Shown: positions 8,567-15,642 of the stretch, in pieces | Layout of the letters: the number at the start of each line of letters is the position of its first letter | How positions within the stretch are numbered: position 1 is the stretch's first letter | Origin: an uncultured bacterium | GTDB lineage: Bacteria; Patescibacteriota; Gracilibacteria; Absconditabacterales; Absconditicoccaceae | Assembly (NCBI GenBank): GCA_937906635.1 | Contig: CALCYP010000082.1 | Coordinates: 1 to 15,758, forward strand | Direction of reading: 5' to 3' | Length of the DNA: 15,758 nt | Notes under the pieces: generated by a model | What the model was told of the DNA's origin: nothing | Databases searched by the model: none | Seen by the model: the letters and a program-made list of their open reading frames with translations, nothing else | Made by a program: the position numbers and the translations under genes

Positions 8567-9407
8567 GATTAACGATCCAACTGTTTTGCAAAGTAGGAAT
8601 TGGAATTTTCGGAGTTACAGTTCAACTGTAAGTCAAAATTACAATTTGTATAGTGCAATACAACTTTCTGAAAAAAAATACAGATTTGTTGTTATAAGCA
8701 ATTCTTCAAACTCAAACGAAGAATTATATGTAAAAACATACTGTCATACTGATGGTCTAGATAATTACAAAAAACTACAAAGAATAAACCCATATTCAAC
8801 TCCAAAAATGTATATGGTAGATTCAATATTTGACCGCAGTGCACTGTATTCCTACAAATACTTTGTAAGAGAAGACCCAAGCACAAATAATCTAAGACCA
8901 CTTAGTACAGGAACGAGTCCTACTTTTACTACGCTAGTTGTCCCTGATACAACAGATGACTATGATGCAAATGTCATTGTTTCAAATTATCAAAGTGGTC
9001 CAAGTGATCAATGGTATTTTTATCCATACAACTGCACAAGTTGGGCTGCATTGAAAGTAAACCAAATGTGGGGTACATCAACAACATTTAATAATCGTAT
9101 GTTCGGGAATGGTTACCATCTCCATGACGCATTAAATTGGAAACAAGTATTTGTTAGTAAGGGATATTCCGTTACCACAACTCCGCAAAAAGGTGATATT
9201 ATTTGGTTTCCAGCAGACGTAACCTATAACAACATTACATACAGCGGAAATAACGGCCATGTAGGATTTGTACATTCGGTAGAAAATGGTGTAATTGAAT
9301 ATTCAAACTACGATGGTTCAACAGGTTCCTATAGGTTGAGTCAATTATCGACATCAATAATTTCAAATGTACAAGCTGAATTCATCCATGTACAATACAA
9401 ACATTAA
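8388..9407 (+). CDS. CHAP-domain lipoprotein, putative peptidoglycan hydrolase (copy 1)
   Basis: 339 aa. A hydrophobic signal (about 15-34) ends in LTVSC, with Cys37 as the lipidation site followed by QKED, the Bacteroidota lipoprotein export pattern. Residues 60-190 form an unrecognised beta-rich segment (ELYVKTYCHTDG, KYFVRED, TLVVP). Residues 205-335 are a CHAP amidase/endopeptidase: nucleophile Cys216 in YNCTSWA, PQKGDIIWFP (266-275) and His291 in NGHVGFVHSV. CHAP enzymes cut peptidoglycan amide bonds, and this one should act outside the cell. All 18 glycines are GGN and none is TGA, unlike the neighbours, which points to an origin in a standard-code genome. GTG at 8388 was chosen because it aligns with the ATG of copy 2; ATG at 8430 (codon 15) is the alternative. 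A convergent lipoprotein gene follows after a shared terminator. Confidence 0.88.
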   Translation: MGNKQNVKQKNFKAMLKYFKAFAMLAIIALGVLTVSCQKEDLTSTGKVETFTLNGTADSTINDPTVLQSRNWNFRSYSSTVSQNYNLYSAIQLSEKKYRFVVISNSSNSNEELYVKTYCHTDGLDNYKKLQRINPYSTPKMYMVDSIFDRSALYSYKYFVREDPSTNNLRPLSTGTSPTFTTLVVPDTTDDYDANVIVSNYQSGPSDQWYFYPYNCTSWAALKVNQMWGTSTTFNNRMFGNGYHLHDALNWKQVFVSKGYSVTTTPQKGDIIWFPADVTYNNITYSGNNGHVGFVHSVENGVIEYSNYDGSTGSYRLSQLSTSIISNVQAEFIHVQYKH

Positions 9408-9412
9408 GACAA

Positions 9413-9441
9413 AAAAATCCTCCAATAATTGGAGGATTTTT
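9413..9441. terminator. Bidirectional terminator between CHAP copy 1 and its partner
   Basis: A near-continuous palindrome AAAAATCCTCCAAT/ATTGGAGGATTTTT gives a GC-containing stem flanked by A-run and T-run, so it can end transcription from both sides. Its last bases overlap the stop codon of the minus-strand gene. Confidence 0.85.
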
Positions 9442-10348
9442 ACAATTTAATTTCACATGTCTGAAGTTGAAATTTTCACAATATTATTTTTTCATTCTTA
9501 TAAAAAACTCTTTCATCTAATTCATTTCGGTTTATGTTGTCAAAACTTGTAAAAGAATCCATAAGTTCTCAATTTAATCACCTTTTTACTATAATTTTAT
9601 CTCAAATAATCCTATTTATTTTTCGACTAGTTTGTTTAATAGTTGCAACTCAATTATAATTTAAATCTAAAAACTCATTTGTTCATAAATTATAAATATT
9701 ATTATCAAAAACAAAAACATTTTCCCAACTTGAATTTTCTCAAACCATTCAATAAAAATAAAAATGTCATTCTGATTCTCACCAAGGAATTGAAACAAAT
9801 TGCTTGCAAACAGAATCATCAAAACAATCATAAAGTGACTGTATATAATGGAAATTGTCAGTGTTTAACTTTATACTTCTAATATATTTTTTATCTACAA
9901 CATTCCATTTCTGTAAAAATTCAAACAATCATGGATATCAGGCATCGGAAGCATTATAATAAATATATCAGCCACTTCATATGCAAAAAGGTTGCTCTCA
10001 TTTTCCTCTTGTGAAATTTACTCATAATCAATTTTTATATAAAATTCACATATCATCACTTCATCATCAACCGTATGGAGAATAAAATGTATAAGCATCT
10101 TCATATTCACAATTTTCCACAACATCATCAACATTAATAACATCAAGTTCATCAAATGGAATTAGGTCAACTTCTTCACATAACGGAATATCGTCTTTTT
10201 TGTCATTGAAAGTCTGAGAATCTCAAGAAATTTCATTAATTTCAACATTTCAAGTTAATTTATATTCATTATTATTTTTATTAGTAATATTACATCAAAC
10301 GACAATAAACAAAGATAAAAGTAAAATACTCACAAATATTTTTTTCAT
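9440..10348 (-). CDS. Secreted lipoprotein of unknown function, partner of CHAP copy 1
   Basis: 302 aa with UGA=Gly. MKKIFVSILLLSLFIVVGC is a lipoprotein signal peptide with Cys19 as the anchor. Residues 20-50 are polar linker. NDKKDDIPLCEEVDLIPF and the following VVENCEYE are almost identical in copy 2. The later part is diverged but keeps landmarks: LFEFLQKW, a C-x(5)-CKQF pair, PWGESE, DKIIVK and the ending QTCEIKL. The conserved Cys suggest disulfides outside the cell. It contains runs of TGA, for example three in a row in PYGGGG, so it is native in code. It converges on the CHAP gene with a shared terminator, and the pairing is kept in both copies. A protective or inhibitor role against CHAP is possible but unproven; no family recognised. 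Confidence 0.8.
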
Positions 10349-10433
10349 TAGAATGTATTAAAAATAAAAGAATTAAAAAAAAGAAAGGTATATATACAAG
10401 TAAAAATATACTATCAAGCTCTCAAAAAATCTA

Positions 10434-11510
10434 TTAAATTCAAGATTTTTCTTTTGCCTTATCATCTAAATTATATGAGTATATTGTCTGACTTGGGAAT
10501 GCAAATTCAATTCATTTTTTTTCAAATTCTTCAAATAATCATAAATTAATTTTTTCATTTATTTCAAGCATTCTTTTGTAATCTGGAGAAAGACATTTGT
10601 AACTAATCAAAAAATCCAAACTATAATCATTCATTTTCTTGAAATAACATCGTTCAAATTCGGTATCTTCAACATTTGTAATTACATTTTTTACTATTTC
10701 TGGGATTTCTTTTAGATATTTTATACTAGTAGAATAAGTCACTCAAACTGTAACCCTCTGTCATCTATATTTTGATTTTCAATAATTCACAATACTATGA
10801 GTCAATGCCATATTGTTTGGAATTATTACATCCTGTCAAAACACATTGGTCAAAGTAGTACATTTCAATGAAATATTTTTCACAGTTCATGAAATATCTC
10901 CAATTTCTATAAAATCTCAAATAACATATACTTTTGAAAATAATATCGAAAATGAAGCAAAAAGATCCGCCAAAATATTTTGCAGAGCAAAAGCAACAGC
11001 TATAGAAGCAACTCACAAACTAGCAACCAATGGAGTTAAATTCACTCAAATATTGCTCAAAAACAGTAGAATTCAAAGTGCCCAAACGACAATATTTACT
11101 ATCAATTCAGCTGCTTTTTTTCATGCTGGATTTCCATGCAATGCTTTTCAAAATACATATGACGAAATTTTTACAATAATTCTTGCCACTCAAAAAATCA
11201 CAATTAACAAAAATATTGCATTAATCACGTTTACTGCATTCAATGGTAATACAAGTATTTTTGAGACAATAAACAAATCAACGAAAAGCCAAAATACAGA
11301 AGGCAATTTTGCTATAGCTCACAAAGTAGATTCATATTTCTTTCACTCAGCATTTTCTAATCTCTTTTTCAATCTTTTTACAAAAAATCTCGCAACAACA
11401 AGTAATACAATAAATACAACTACAGCAAAAAATATTCTTCGCAAAGTGTTTTCAAATATTACTATATTTCAGAAATTATAGATTTTGCCTAATATTGATG
11501 AAAAACTCAT
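10434..11510 (-). CDS. MscS family mechanosensitive ion channel
   Basis: 358 aa. Small-conductance mechanosensitive channels open under membrane tension and release solutes during osmotic downshock. Membrane helices are at about 24-44, 70-90, 95-118 and the pore-lining helix at 135-190 (LGVASIAVAFALQNILADLFASFSILFS, the TM3 Gly/Ala pattern). The beta domain follows with YVIGDFIEIGDISGTVKNIS (195-214), TTLTNVFGQDVIIPNNMALT (218-237) and VNYGKSKYR, then an alpha/beta C-terminal domain to 340. The N-terminal first helix makes it longer than minimal MscS (~286). ATG at 11510 was chosen as first Met. Its upstream region shares the repeat at 11523, with TTGTCT in the position of the rpoD -35. The gene sits between the two CHAP cassettes. 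TGA is used for pore-helix glycines. Confidence 0.93.
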
Positions 11511-11522
11511 TATTTCAATTCG

Positions 11523-11834
11523 ATTTTAAGACAATAAAAAAACCACTTTCATATTTCAAGTATATACTAAAAACCATAAAAAATTCAAGGTAAAATAATT
11601 TTTTAGAAAATTGTATTGAATTTCAAAAAATTTTGGTATAGGGATTATCCCAACAATGAGGAATAAACAAAATGTTCAACAAAAAATTTTAAAAGTTATG
11701 TTAAAGTATTTCAAAGCTGTTGCAATGTTAGTAATCATTGCACTTGGTGTTTTGACAGTATCATGTCAAAAAGAAGATTTGACCTCAACCGAAGAAGTGG
11801 AAACTTCCACATTGAACGGTATCGCTGATTCTAC
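11523..11834 (+). repeat. Direct repeat, copy 2: CHAP gene upstream region plus signal-peptide coding part
   Basis: Second copy of the 312-bp sequence at 8255-8566. The left edge lies only 13 bp from the mscS start codon, as copy 1's left edge lies near the rpoD start. The strongest identity is at both ends of the repeat. The middle carries the conserved promoter-like region. Confidence 0.85.
11616..11642 (+). promoter_or_regulatory. Putative promoter of the second CHAP gene
   Basis: TTGAAT (11616-11621), 15-bp spacer, TATAGG (11637-11642), 13 nt before the ATG. It aligns with the promoter candidate of copy 1 but is weaker in the -10 box, and it lacks the 8-bp inverted repeat upstream. Confidence 0.4.
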
Positions 11835-12660
11835 TAATTTAGTTGTGCCAATAGAAGCACAAAACTTAAGAGGATGGTGGACTGAGTTGGATTATAATTC
11901 AGTAATATGTGCACCATATTTAACAGCAGATCCTGTAAAACTCTCAGATAATTTTTTTAGATTTGCTGTGTCTAGTAACTCCACATACACAACAGAGGAA
12001 ATGTATGTAAAATTCTACTGTCACACGGATGGCGACACTTCATACGTGAAGATGCAATGTTTAAACCCCTATTCTTCTATAAGGGCTTACAAATTAGACA
12101 AGATCTTCTCAAACAGTGCAAATTACTCATACCAGTATTTCGTAAGGCAAATACCAACTGTAAATGTACTTAGAAGAATAACACCAACCAATGGCTCATT
12201 CGCTACATTAGTTGTGCCGGGCCAAGGGGACAACTATCATGATGTCGCAGAACATATATATGCAGGTAGCGGTATGTACATGGATCAATGGAATTTTTAT
12301 TACGAAGAATGTGTTAGCTGGGTAGCATGTAAAGTCAATGAAATGTGGGGGACATACAACACTTTTCACAACAAAATGTTTGGAGCAAATAACCCATTAA
12401 GCAATGCTAGCACTTGGAAGAACAAATTCATCCAACAAGGTTATTCGGTTGATCAAAACCCACAAGCAGGAGATATTATGTGGTATCCAACTAGTACAAG
12501 CATGCCGAATGGCCATGTAGCATTTGTTCATGGTGTCAGCAATGGTACAATATATTATTCATATTACAACGATTTCGGAGACCATCAGTACCATTATTCA
12601 AGTATTTCTACTAACAATATTGGTAATAAATACTTTATTCATGTTCAGCAAAAACTATAA
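11656..12660 (+). CDS. CHAP-domain lipoprotein, putative peptidoglycan hydrolase (copy 2)
   Basis: 334 aa, paralogue of the gene at 8388. The signal and lipobox (LTVSC, Cys37, then QKED) are virtually identical in DNA. The mature part is clearly related yet strongly diverged: MYVKFYCHTDGD, YQYFVRQIP and TLVVP in the middle segment. The CHAP domain (about 208-332) has nucleophile Cys219 in EECVSWVACKVNEMWGT, PQAGDIMWYP (269-278) and His287 in NGHVAFVHGV. It has extra Cys at 85, 135 and 225 that copy 1 lacks. Again 18 glycines are GGN and none TGA. ATG at 11656 starts the long version; Met15 would give a more usual signal peptide. It should be anchored on the outer face of the membrane or be released. 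Its partner gene converges from the other side. Confidence 0.88.
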   Translation: MRNKQNVQQKILKVMLKYFKAVAMLVIIALGVLTVSCQKEDLTSTEEVETSTLNGIADSTNLVVPIEAQNLRGWWTELDYNSVICAPYLTADPVKLSDNFFRFAVSSNSTYTTEEMYVKFYCHTDGDTSYVKMQCLNPYSSIRAYKLDKIFSNSANYSYQYFVRQIPTVNVLRRITPTNGSFATLVVPGQGDNYHDVAEHIYAGSGMYMDQWNFYYEECVSWVACKVNEMWGTYNTFHNKMFGANNPLSNASTWKNKFIQQGYSVDQNPQAGDIMWYPTSTSMPNGHVAFVHGVSNGTIYYSYYNDFGDHQYHYSSISTNNIGNKYFIHVQQKL

Positions 12661-12667
12661 TTAACAA

Positions 12668-12698
12668 AAAAATCTCCTTATTTTTGAAGGAGATTTTT
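12668..12698. terminator. Bidirectional terminator between CHAP copy 2 and its partner
   Basis: AAAAATCTCCTT (12668-12679), 7-base loop, AAGGAGATTTTT (12687-12698). The 12-bp perfect stem is flanked by A and T runs. The sequence differs from the terminator of copy 1 although the position and design are the same. Confidence 0.85.
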
Positions 12699-13599
12699 AT
12701 AATTTAATTTCACACGTTTCAATTTTAAATGTTCAAACATTTGTTTGATAATCTATTCAAAACAGTAATTCAGGATTGCCTTTATATGGCTCATTTAATT
12801 GTCATTGAATAAATTTTTTTACAATTATTTTGTTATCTGAAAAATCAACAATATGCCATATTCATTCTTTTAATAAATCAAGAGAATATTCCGTACAAAA
12901 TCTTTCATCATAATCTTCACATATATACGAATATCAACCCATATAATAAATTTTATCATCTAATAAAAGATATTGTTGACCAGAGGTTAAATCCTTCCTA
13001 GTTCAATGTACAAAATAATGGTTTTTACTTTCTCACCATTCTGGTCATTCAAATTGTTTACATAACTCATCACAATGATAAAATAATGGATAATTTATAT
13101 AATGATTATTATATACAGTTTCAAATATTCATTTTTCATTTATATCCCACTTTTCTAAAAATTTCAGAAAATCATTATACTTTTCTCATGGTGCATAAGC
13201 CATTTCTCCCCATGGCAAAACACATTTTTTATCTTCATATACATCGTCGTAATTTAAAAGTCAATCACTAAGTACCAAAAATCATTGCTTTGTTGCAAAT
13301 AATGTATTAAAATAAATTCAAAATCATGAAGCATCTACGTACCAAAGTTTTCATTCTTCATATTCACAATTTTCTACAACATCATCAATATTAATAATCT
13401 CAAGTTCATCAAATGGGATTAAATCAACTTCTTCACATAATGGAATATCGTCTTTTTTGTCATTGAAAGTCTGAGAATTTCAAGTAGTTTCAACATTTTC
13501 AACATTTCAAGTTAAATTCATATATTCATTACTATTAAAATTGCATCAAAAAAGAAGAGAGACAGAAAAAAGCAAGATACTCACAAATATTTTTTTCAT
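12697..13599 (-). CDS. Secreted lipoprotein of unknown function, partner of CHAP copy 2
   Basis: 300 aa with UGA=Gly, paralogue of the gene at 9440-10348. The signal peptide MKKIFVSILLFSVSLLFGC has the anchor Cys at 19. The segment NDKKDDIPLCEEVDLIPF to VVENCEYE (about 45-83) is nearly identical to copy 1 in protein and DNA. From there the two diverge, keeping FLKFLEKW, the CDELCKQF cysteine pair, EWGES, DNKIIVKK and the ending IETCEIKL. Extra Cys residues occur (DKKCVLPWGE, YICEDYDERFC). It uses TGA for many glycines, in contrast to the facing CHAP gene. No known domain recognised; a role as a cognate inhibitor or accessory binding protein of the CHAP enzyme is inference from the conserved pairing. 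Confidence 0.8.
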
Positions 13600-13656
13600 A
13601 ATTACTTGTTAAAAATAAATATACCGACATGCTACAAAAATGTATATTTTTTTCAA

Positions 13657-13684
13657 TTGATTTTTTTTAGTATTAAAATATAAG
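13657..13684 (+). promoter_or_regulatory. Promoter for ruvA
   Basis: TTGATT (13657-13662), 16-bp spacer, TATAAG (13679-13684), 30 nt before the ruvA ATG. The leader has no Shine-Dalgarno motif. Confidence 0.55.
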
Positions 13685-13714
13685 AACAAAATAATTATCA
13701 ATTAATCAAACAAA

Positions 13715-14266
13715 ATGTTTCATTACATCAATTGAAAACTTCACAGATATCAAAACAAGATTTTCATCCAAAATGAACTTTTTTGAGTAGAAATTCAATA
13801 TTCTGGAAATAAAAATGAATGAGAATTCTTTTTGTACCCATACTATGATGAAAACAAAAGGACTACAGTATATTTTGCTTTTGATACTATAGAACAAAAA
13901 ATATCATTTGAAGAGATCTTGAAGGTAAATTGAGTATGACCAAAGACAGCATTTCAAATTGCAGCAATGCCGAGAGAGGAGTTGAAAGAAGCAATTAAAA
14001 CTCTCGATACAAAATTCTTTCAATCGATTCCATGAATCTGACCAAAATCAGCAAAAAAAATATTGATTGAATTGAAATGAACATTTGATTTATCCGATGT
14101 CGCGAAGATGGATGTGGATCAAAAACTTTACAAAGCCATCGTCTCTTCAATGAAATGACTTGGTTATGAAGCCACATCAGTGAAAAAAGTTTTGCAAGAA
14201 TATGATTGAAAAATTACAAACGAAAATATGACTGATGTAATCAAACGAGTCATATCAAAATTATAA
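13715..14266 (+). CDS. ruvA: Holliday junction helicase subunit RuvA
   Basis: 183 aa, slightly shorter than the usual ~200. RuvA tetramers bind four-way junctions and load the RuvB motor for branch migration. The N-terminal OB domain (1-60) starts MFHYINGKLHRYQNKIFIQN. The helix-hairpin-helix domain (66-125) has FEEILKVNGVGPKTAFQIAA and SIPGIGPKSAKKILIELKG, both hairpins with the GxGxK/GIGxKxA pattern. The C-terminal RuvB-binding domain (135-183) contains LYKAIVSSMKGLGYEATSVKKVL. Both hairpin-loop Gly pairs are largely TGA. It is preceded by its own promoter and followed after 20 bp by the broken DUF3800 gene on the same strand. ruvB and ruvC are not in the window. Confidence 0.93.
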
Positions 14267-14286
14267 TTTAGAATTTTAAACACGAT

Positions 14287-14568
14287 ATGTTAGTATTTAT
14301 AGATGAAGCATGAGATTCAAGATTCAAATTCGACAAAAATTCAAGTAAATATTTCACTATTTGAATGATGATTTTTGAAAATGATGAAGATGCTGAATAT
14401 TACAATAAAAGAACAGATTTGATAAAAAATGAATTAAAATTACCAAAAACATACAAGTTTCACTATAAAAACGATATGTACAAATTCGACCAAAAGAAGA
14501 ATCCACATCTATCTCCTAAGAGAATGCAGTCGCTAAACGACGCGTTTCGATGTGGATTAATTTCATAA
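14287..14568 (+). pseudogene. DUF3800 protein, truncated N-terminal fragment
   Basis: 93 codons. MLVFIDEAGDSRFKFD and YFTIGMMIFEN are the conserved start of DUF3800 proteins, in which the DEAGD Asp/Glu are thought to form part of an RNase H-like active site. KFHYKND around residue 57 corresponds to the family's 'EFHf' block. Normal members have 200-270 residues. Here the similarity ends near residue 68, and the last 25 codons run through a 59-bp palindromic sequence with a different base composition before reaching TAA. The rest of the gene is not found downstream. I therefore call it a remnant. It follows ruvA by 20 bp; DUF3800 genes are often in mobile or defence neighbourhoods. Confidence 0.7.
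14500..14558. repeat. 59-bp palindromic insertion inside DUF3800
   Basis: Perfect 10-bp inverted repeats AATCCACATC (14500-14509) and GATGTGGATT (14549-14558) enclose two small hairpins, TCTC-ctaa-GAGA and GTCG-ctaaa-CGAC. It includes the CpG-rich ACGACGCG, unusual for this AT-rich DNA. It coincides with the end of recognisable DUF3800 sequence. Confidence 0.65.
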
Positions 14569-14618
14569 AATGATTATGATCAAAAAAAAATAAAAATGCA
14601 AATAATTTTTAGAATAAT

Positions 14619-14624
14619 TATAAA
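14619..14624 (+). promoter_or_regulatory. -10 box for lepA, leaderless arrangement
   Basis: TATAAA then AGATTA then ATG: the box is 6 nt before the start, the same layout as before gyrB. No convincing -35. Confidence 0.45.
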
Positions 14625-14630
14625 AGATTA

Positions 14631-15164
14631 ATGAATATAAGAAATTTTTGTATTATAGCACATATAGACCACTGAAAATCTACCTTAGCAGATAGGATGC
14701 TTGAGATTACTGGTACCATCAGGAAATCAGACAAAAATCAGGTATTAGACCGTATGGACTTGGAACAAGAAAGAGGAATTACAATCAAACTAACGCCAGT
14801 AAGAATGCACCGAAAATGATATGAATTGAATATGATTGATACCCCAGGTCATGTAGATTTTCAGTACGAAGTTTCACGCTCTCTTGCTGCAGTAGAATGA
14901 GCAATTTTGCTTGTAGATGCAAGTCAATGAATTCAAGCACAGACTCTTTCCACACTGTACCAAGCAATAGACCAAGATTTGGAGATTATACCAGTATTAA
15001 ATAAAATCGACCTACCAGCAGCGAATCCTGAAAGAGTAGCCAAAGAGATTGAAAACGTAATTTGAATCCCAAGAGAGGATATCTACTTAGTCTCATGAAA
15101 GACTTGAGAATGAGTCGAAGCAGTACTTGACGCCATCATCGAAAAAATCCCAGAACCAAAGTAA
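14631..15164 (+). pseudogene. lepA: LepA (elongation factor 4), truncated after the GTPase domain
   Basis: 177 codons, against about 600 for intact LepA, a ribosome-associated GTPase that acts on stalled or mispaused elongation. G1 is AHIDHGKST (with TGA for the P-loop Gly), followed by DRMDLEQERGITIK (switch I/G2), MIDTPGHVDFQYEV (G3), ALL-type helix LAAVEGAILLVDASQGIQAQ, G4 LNKIDLPAANPERV and G5 LVSGKTGEGVEAVL. The protein stops at EKIPEPK, exactly where other LepA proteins continue with GD and domain II. The TAA is next to a repeat element beginning near 15168. No domain II-V sequence follows before the window ends. The GTPase core is intact, so the fragment could still be made, but it cannot work as LepA. 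The missing part may lie beyond the window. Confidence 0.85.
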
Positions 15165-15167
15165 ACT

Positions 15168-15251
15168 TTTTCCTCCTTTTTACCGTGCCCGGCTTCAGCA
15201 GGGAAGGAGGTGGCCGAAGCTTGCTCAGCTATGCTGAGGCCGGAAGATTTT
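15168..15251. repeat. Palindromic element at the lepA break, left side of the DUF559 gene
   Basis: Arms CCTCCTT (15172-15178) and AAGGAGG (15204-15210) enclose the core CCGTGCCCGGCT-TCAGCAGGGAAG, shared with the element at 2946-3058. A second hairpin follows: CTCAGC-tat-GCTGAG (15224-15238) nested in GGCC/GGCC. The element ends in GATTTTT. It starts four bases after the lepA stop. Confidence 0.75.
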
Positions 15252-15269
15252 TACACAAGGAATCAAAAA

Positions 15270-15640
15270 ATGGTATTTAAATACAACCAAAATAATGTAA
15301 AATATGCAAAAATAAACAGGAATAATCAGACGGAAGAAGAATGAAAGATACGAAACATGGTTTTGAAGATGGATAAAACATGATATAGATTCCTGAGACA
15401 AAAACCAATCTGAAATTACATACTAGATTTTTATTGTGATAAATTAAAACTTGGAATAGAAATCGATGATCAAAGTCACGATTGGAAACGAAAAGAAGAT
15501 GAAGAAAGAACAAAATATTTGAATTTACTTTGAATAAAATAATCAGATATTCTAACTCTGACATAAATTATCGCTTAGAATGAGTAATTATTGATTTAAA
15601 CAACAATTTGGAACAAAGAAAAAAAGAATTAAATATTTAA
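15270..15640 (+). pseudogene. DUF559 endonuclease-fold protein, frameshifted
   Basis: The first frame (15270-15542) gives 90 aa. TEEEGKIRNMVLKMDKTGYR, FLRQKPIGNYILDFYCDKLK and LGIEIDDQSHDWKRKEDEER are the DUF559 core, with a PD-(D/E)xK-type site at Asp53, Glu64 and Asp66. Members are small Vsr-like nuclease-fold proteins. The frame hits TAA after LLGIK. The missing end (IIRYSNSDINYRLEGVIIDL...KKELNI) is present in the -1 frame up to TAA at 15638-15640, so one A appears lost from the AAAA run at 15536-15539. With it the protein would be about 124 aa, the normal size. Asp67 replaces the usual Gly of 'EIDG'. The gene is flanked by palindromic repeats on both sides. It may be a recent pseudogene, an assembly error, or a recoded gene. 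Confidence 0.75.
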
Positions 15641-15642
15641 AA

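Noticed and set aside
10813..11481. 222-codon plus-strand open frame, Asn/Thr/Ala-rich
   Set aside because: It lies opposite the mscS gene, whose minus-strand translation under UGA=Gly shows clear MscS motifs. The open frame is an antisense shadow caused by codon bias.
14569..14630. Remaining part of DUF3800 downstream of the palindrome
   Set aside because: The 62 bases before lepA are AT-rich, contain stops in all frames and show no DUF3800 motif.
15528..15545. Programmed -1 frameshift in DUF559
   Set aside because: There is no classical heptameric slippery site and no clear downstream structure. A lost A in a homopolymer explains it more simply.
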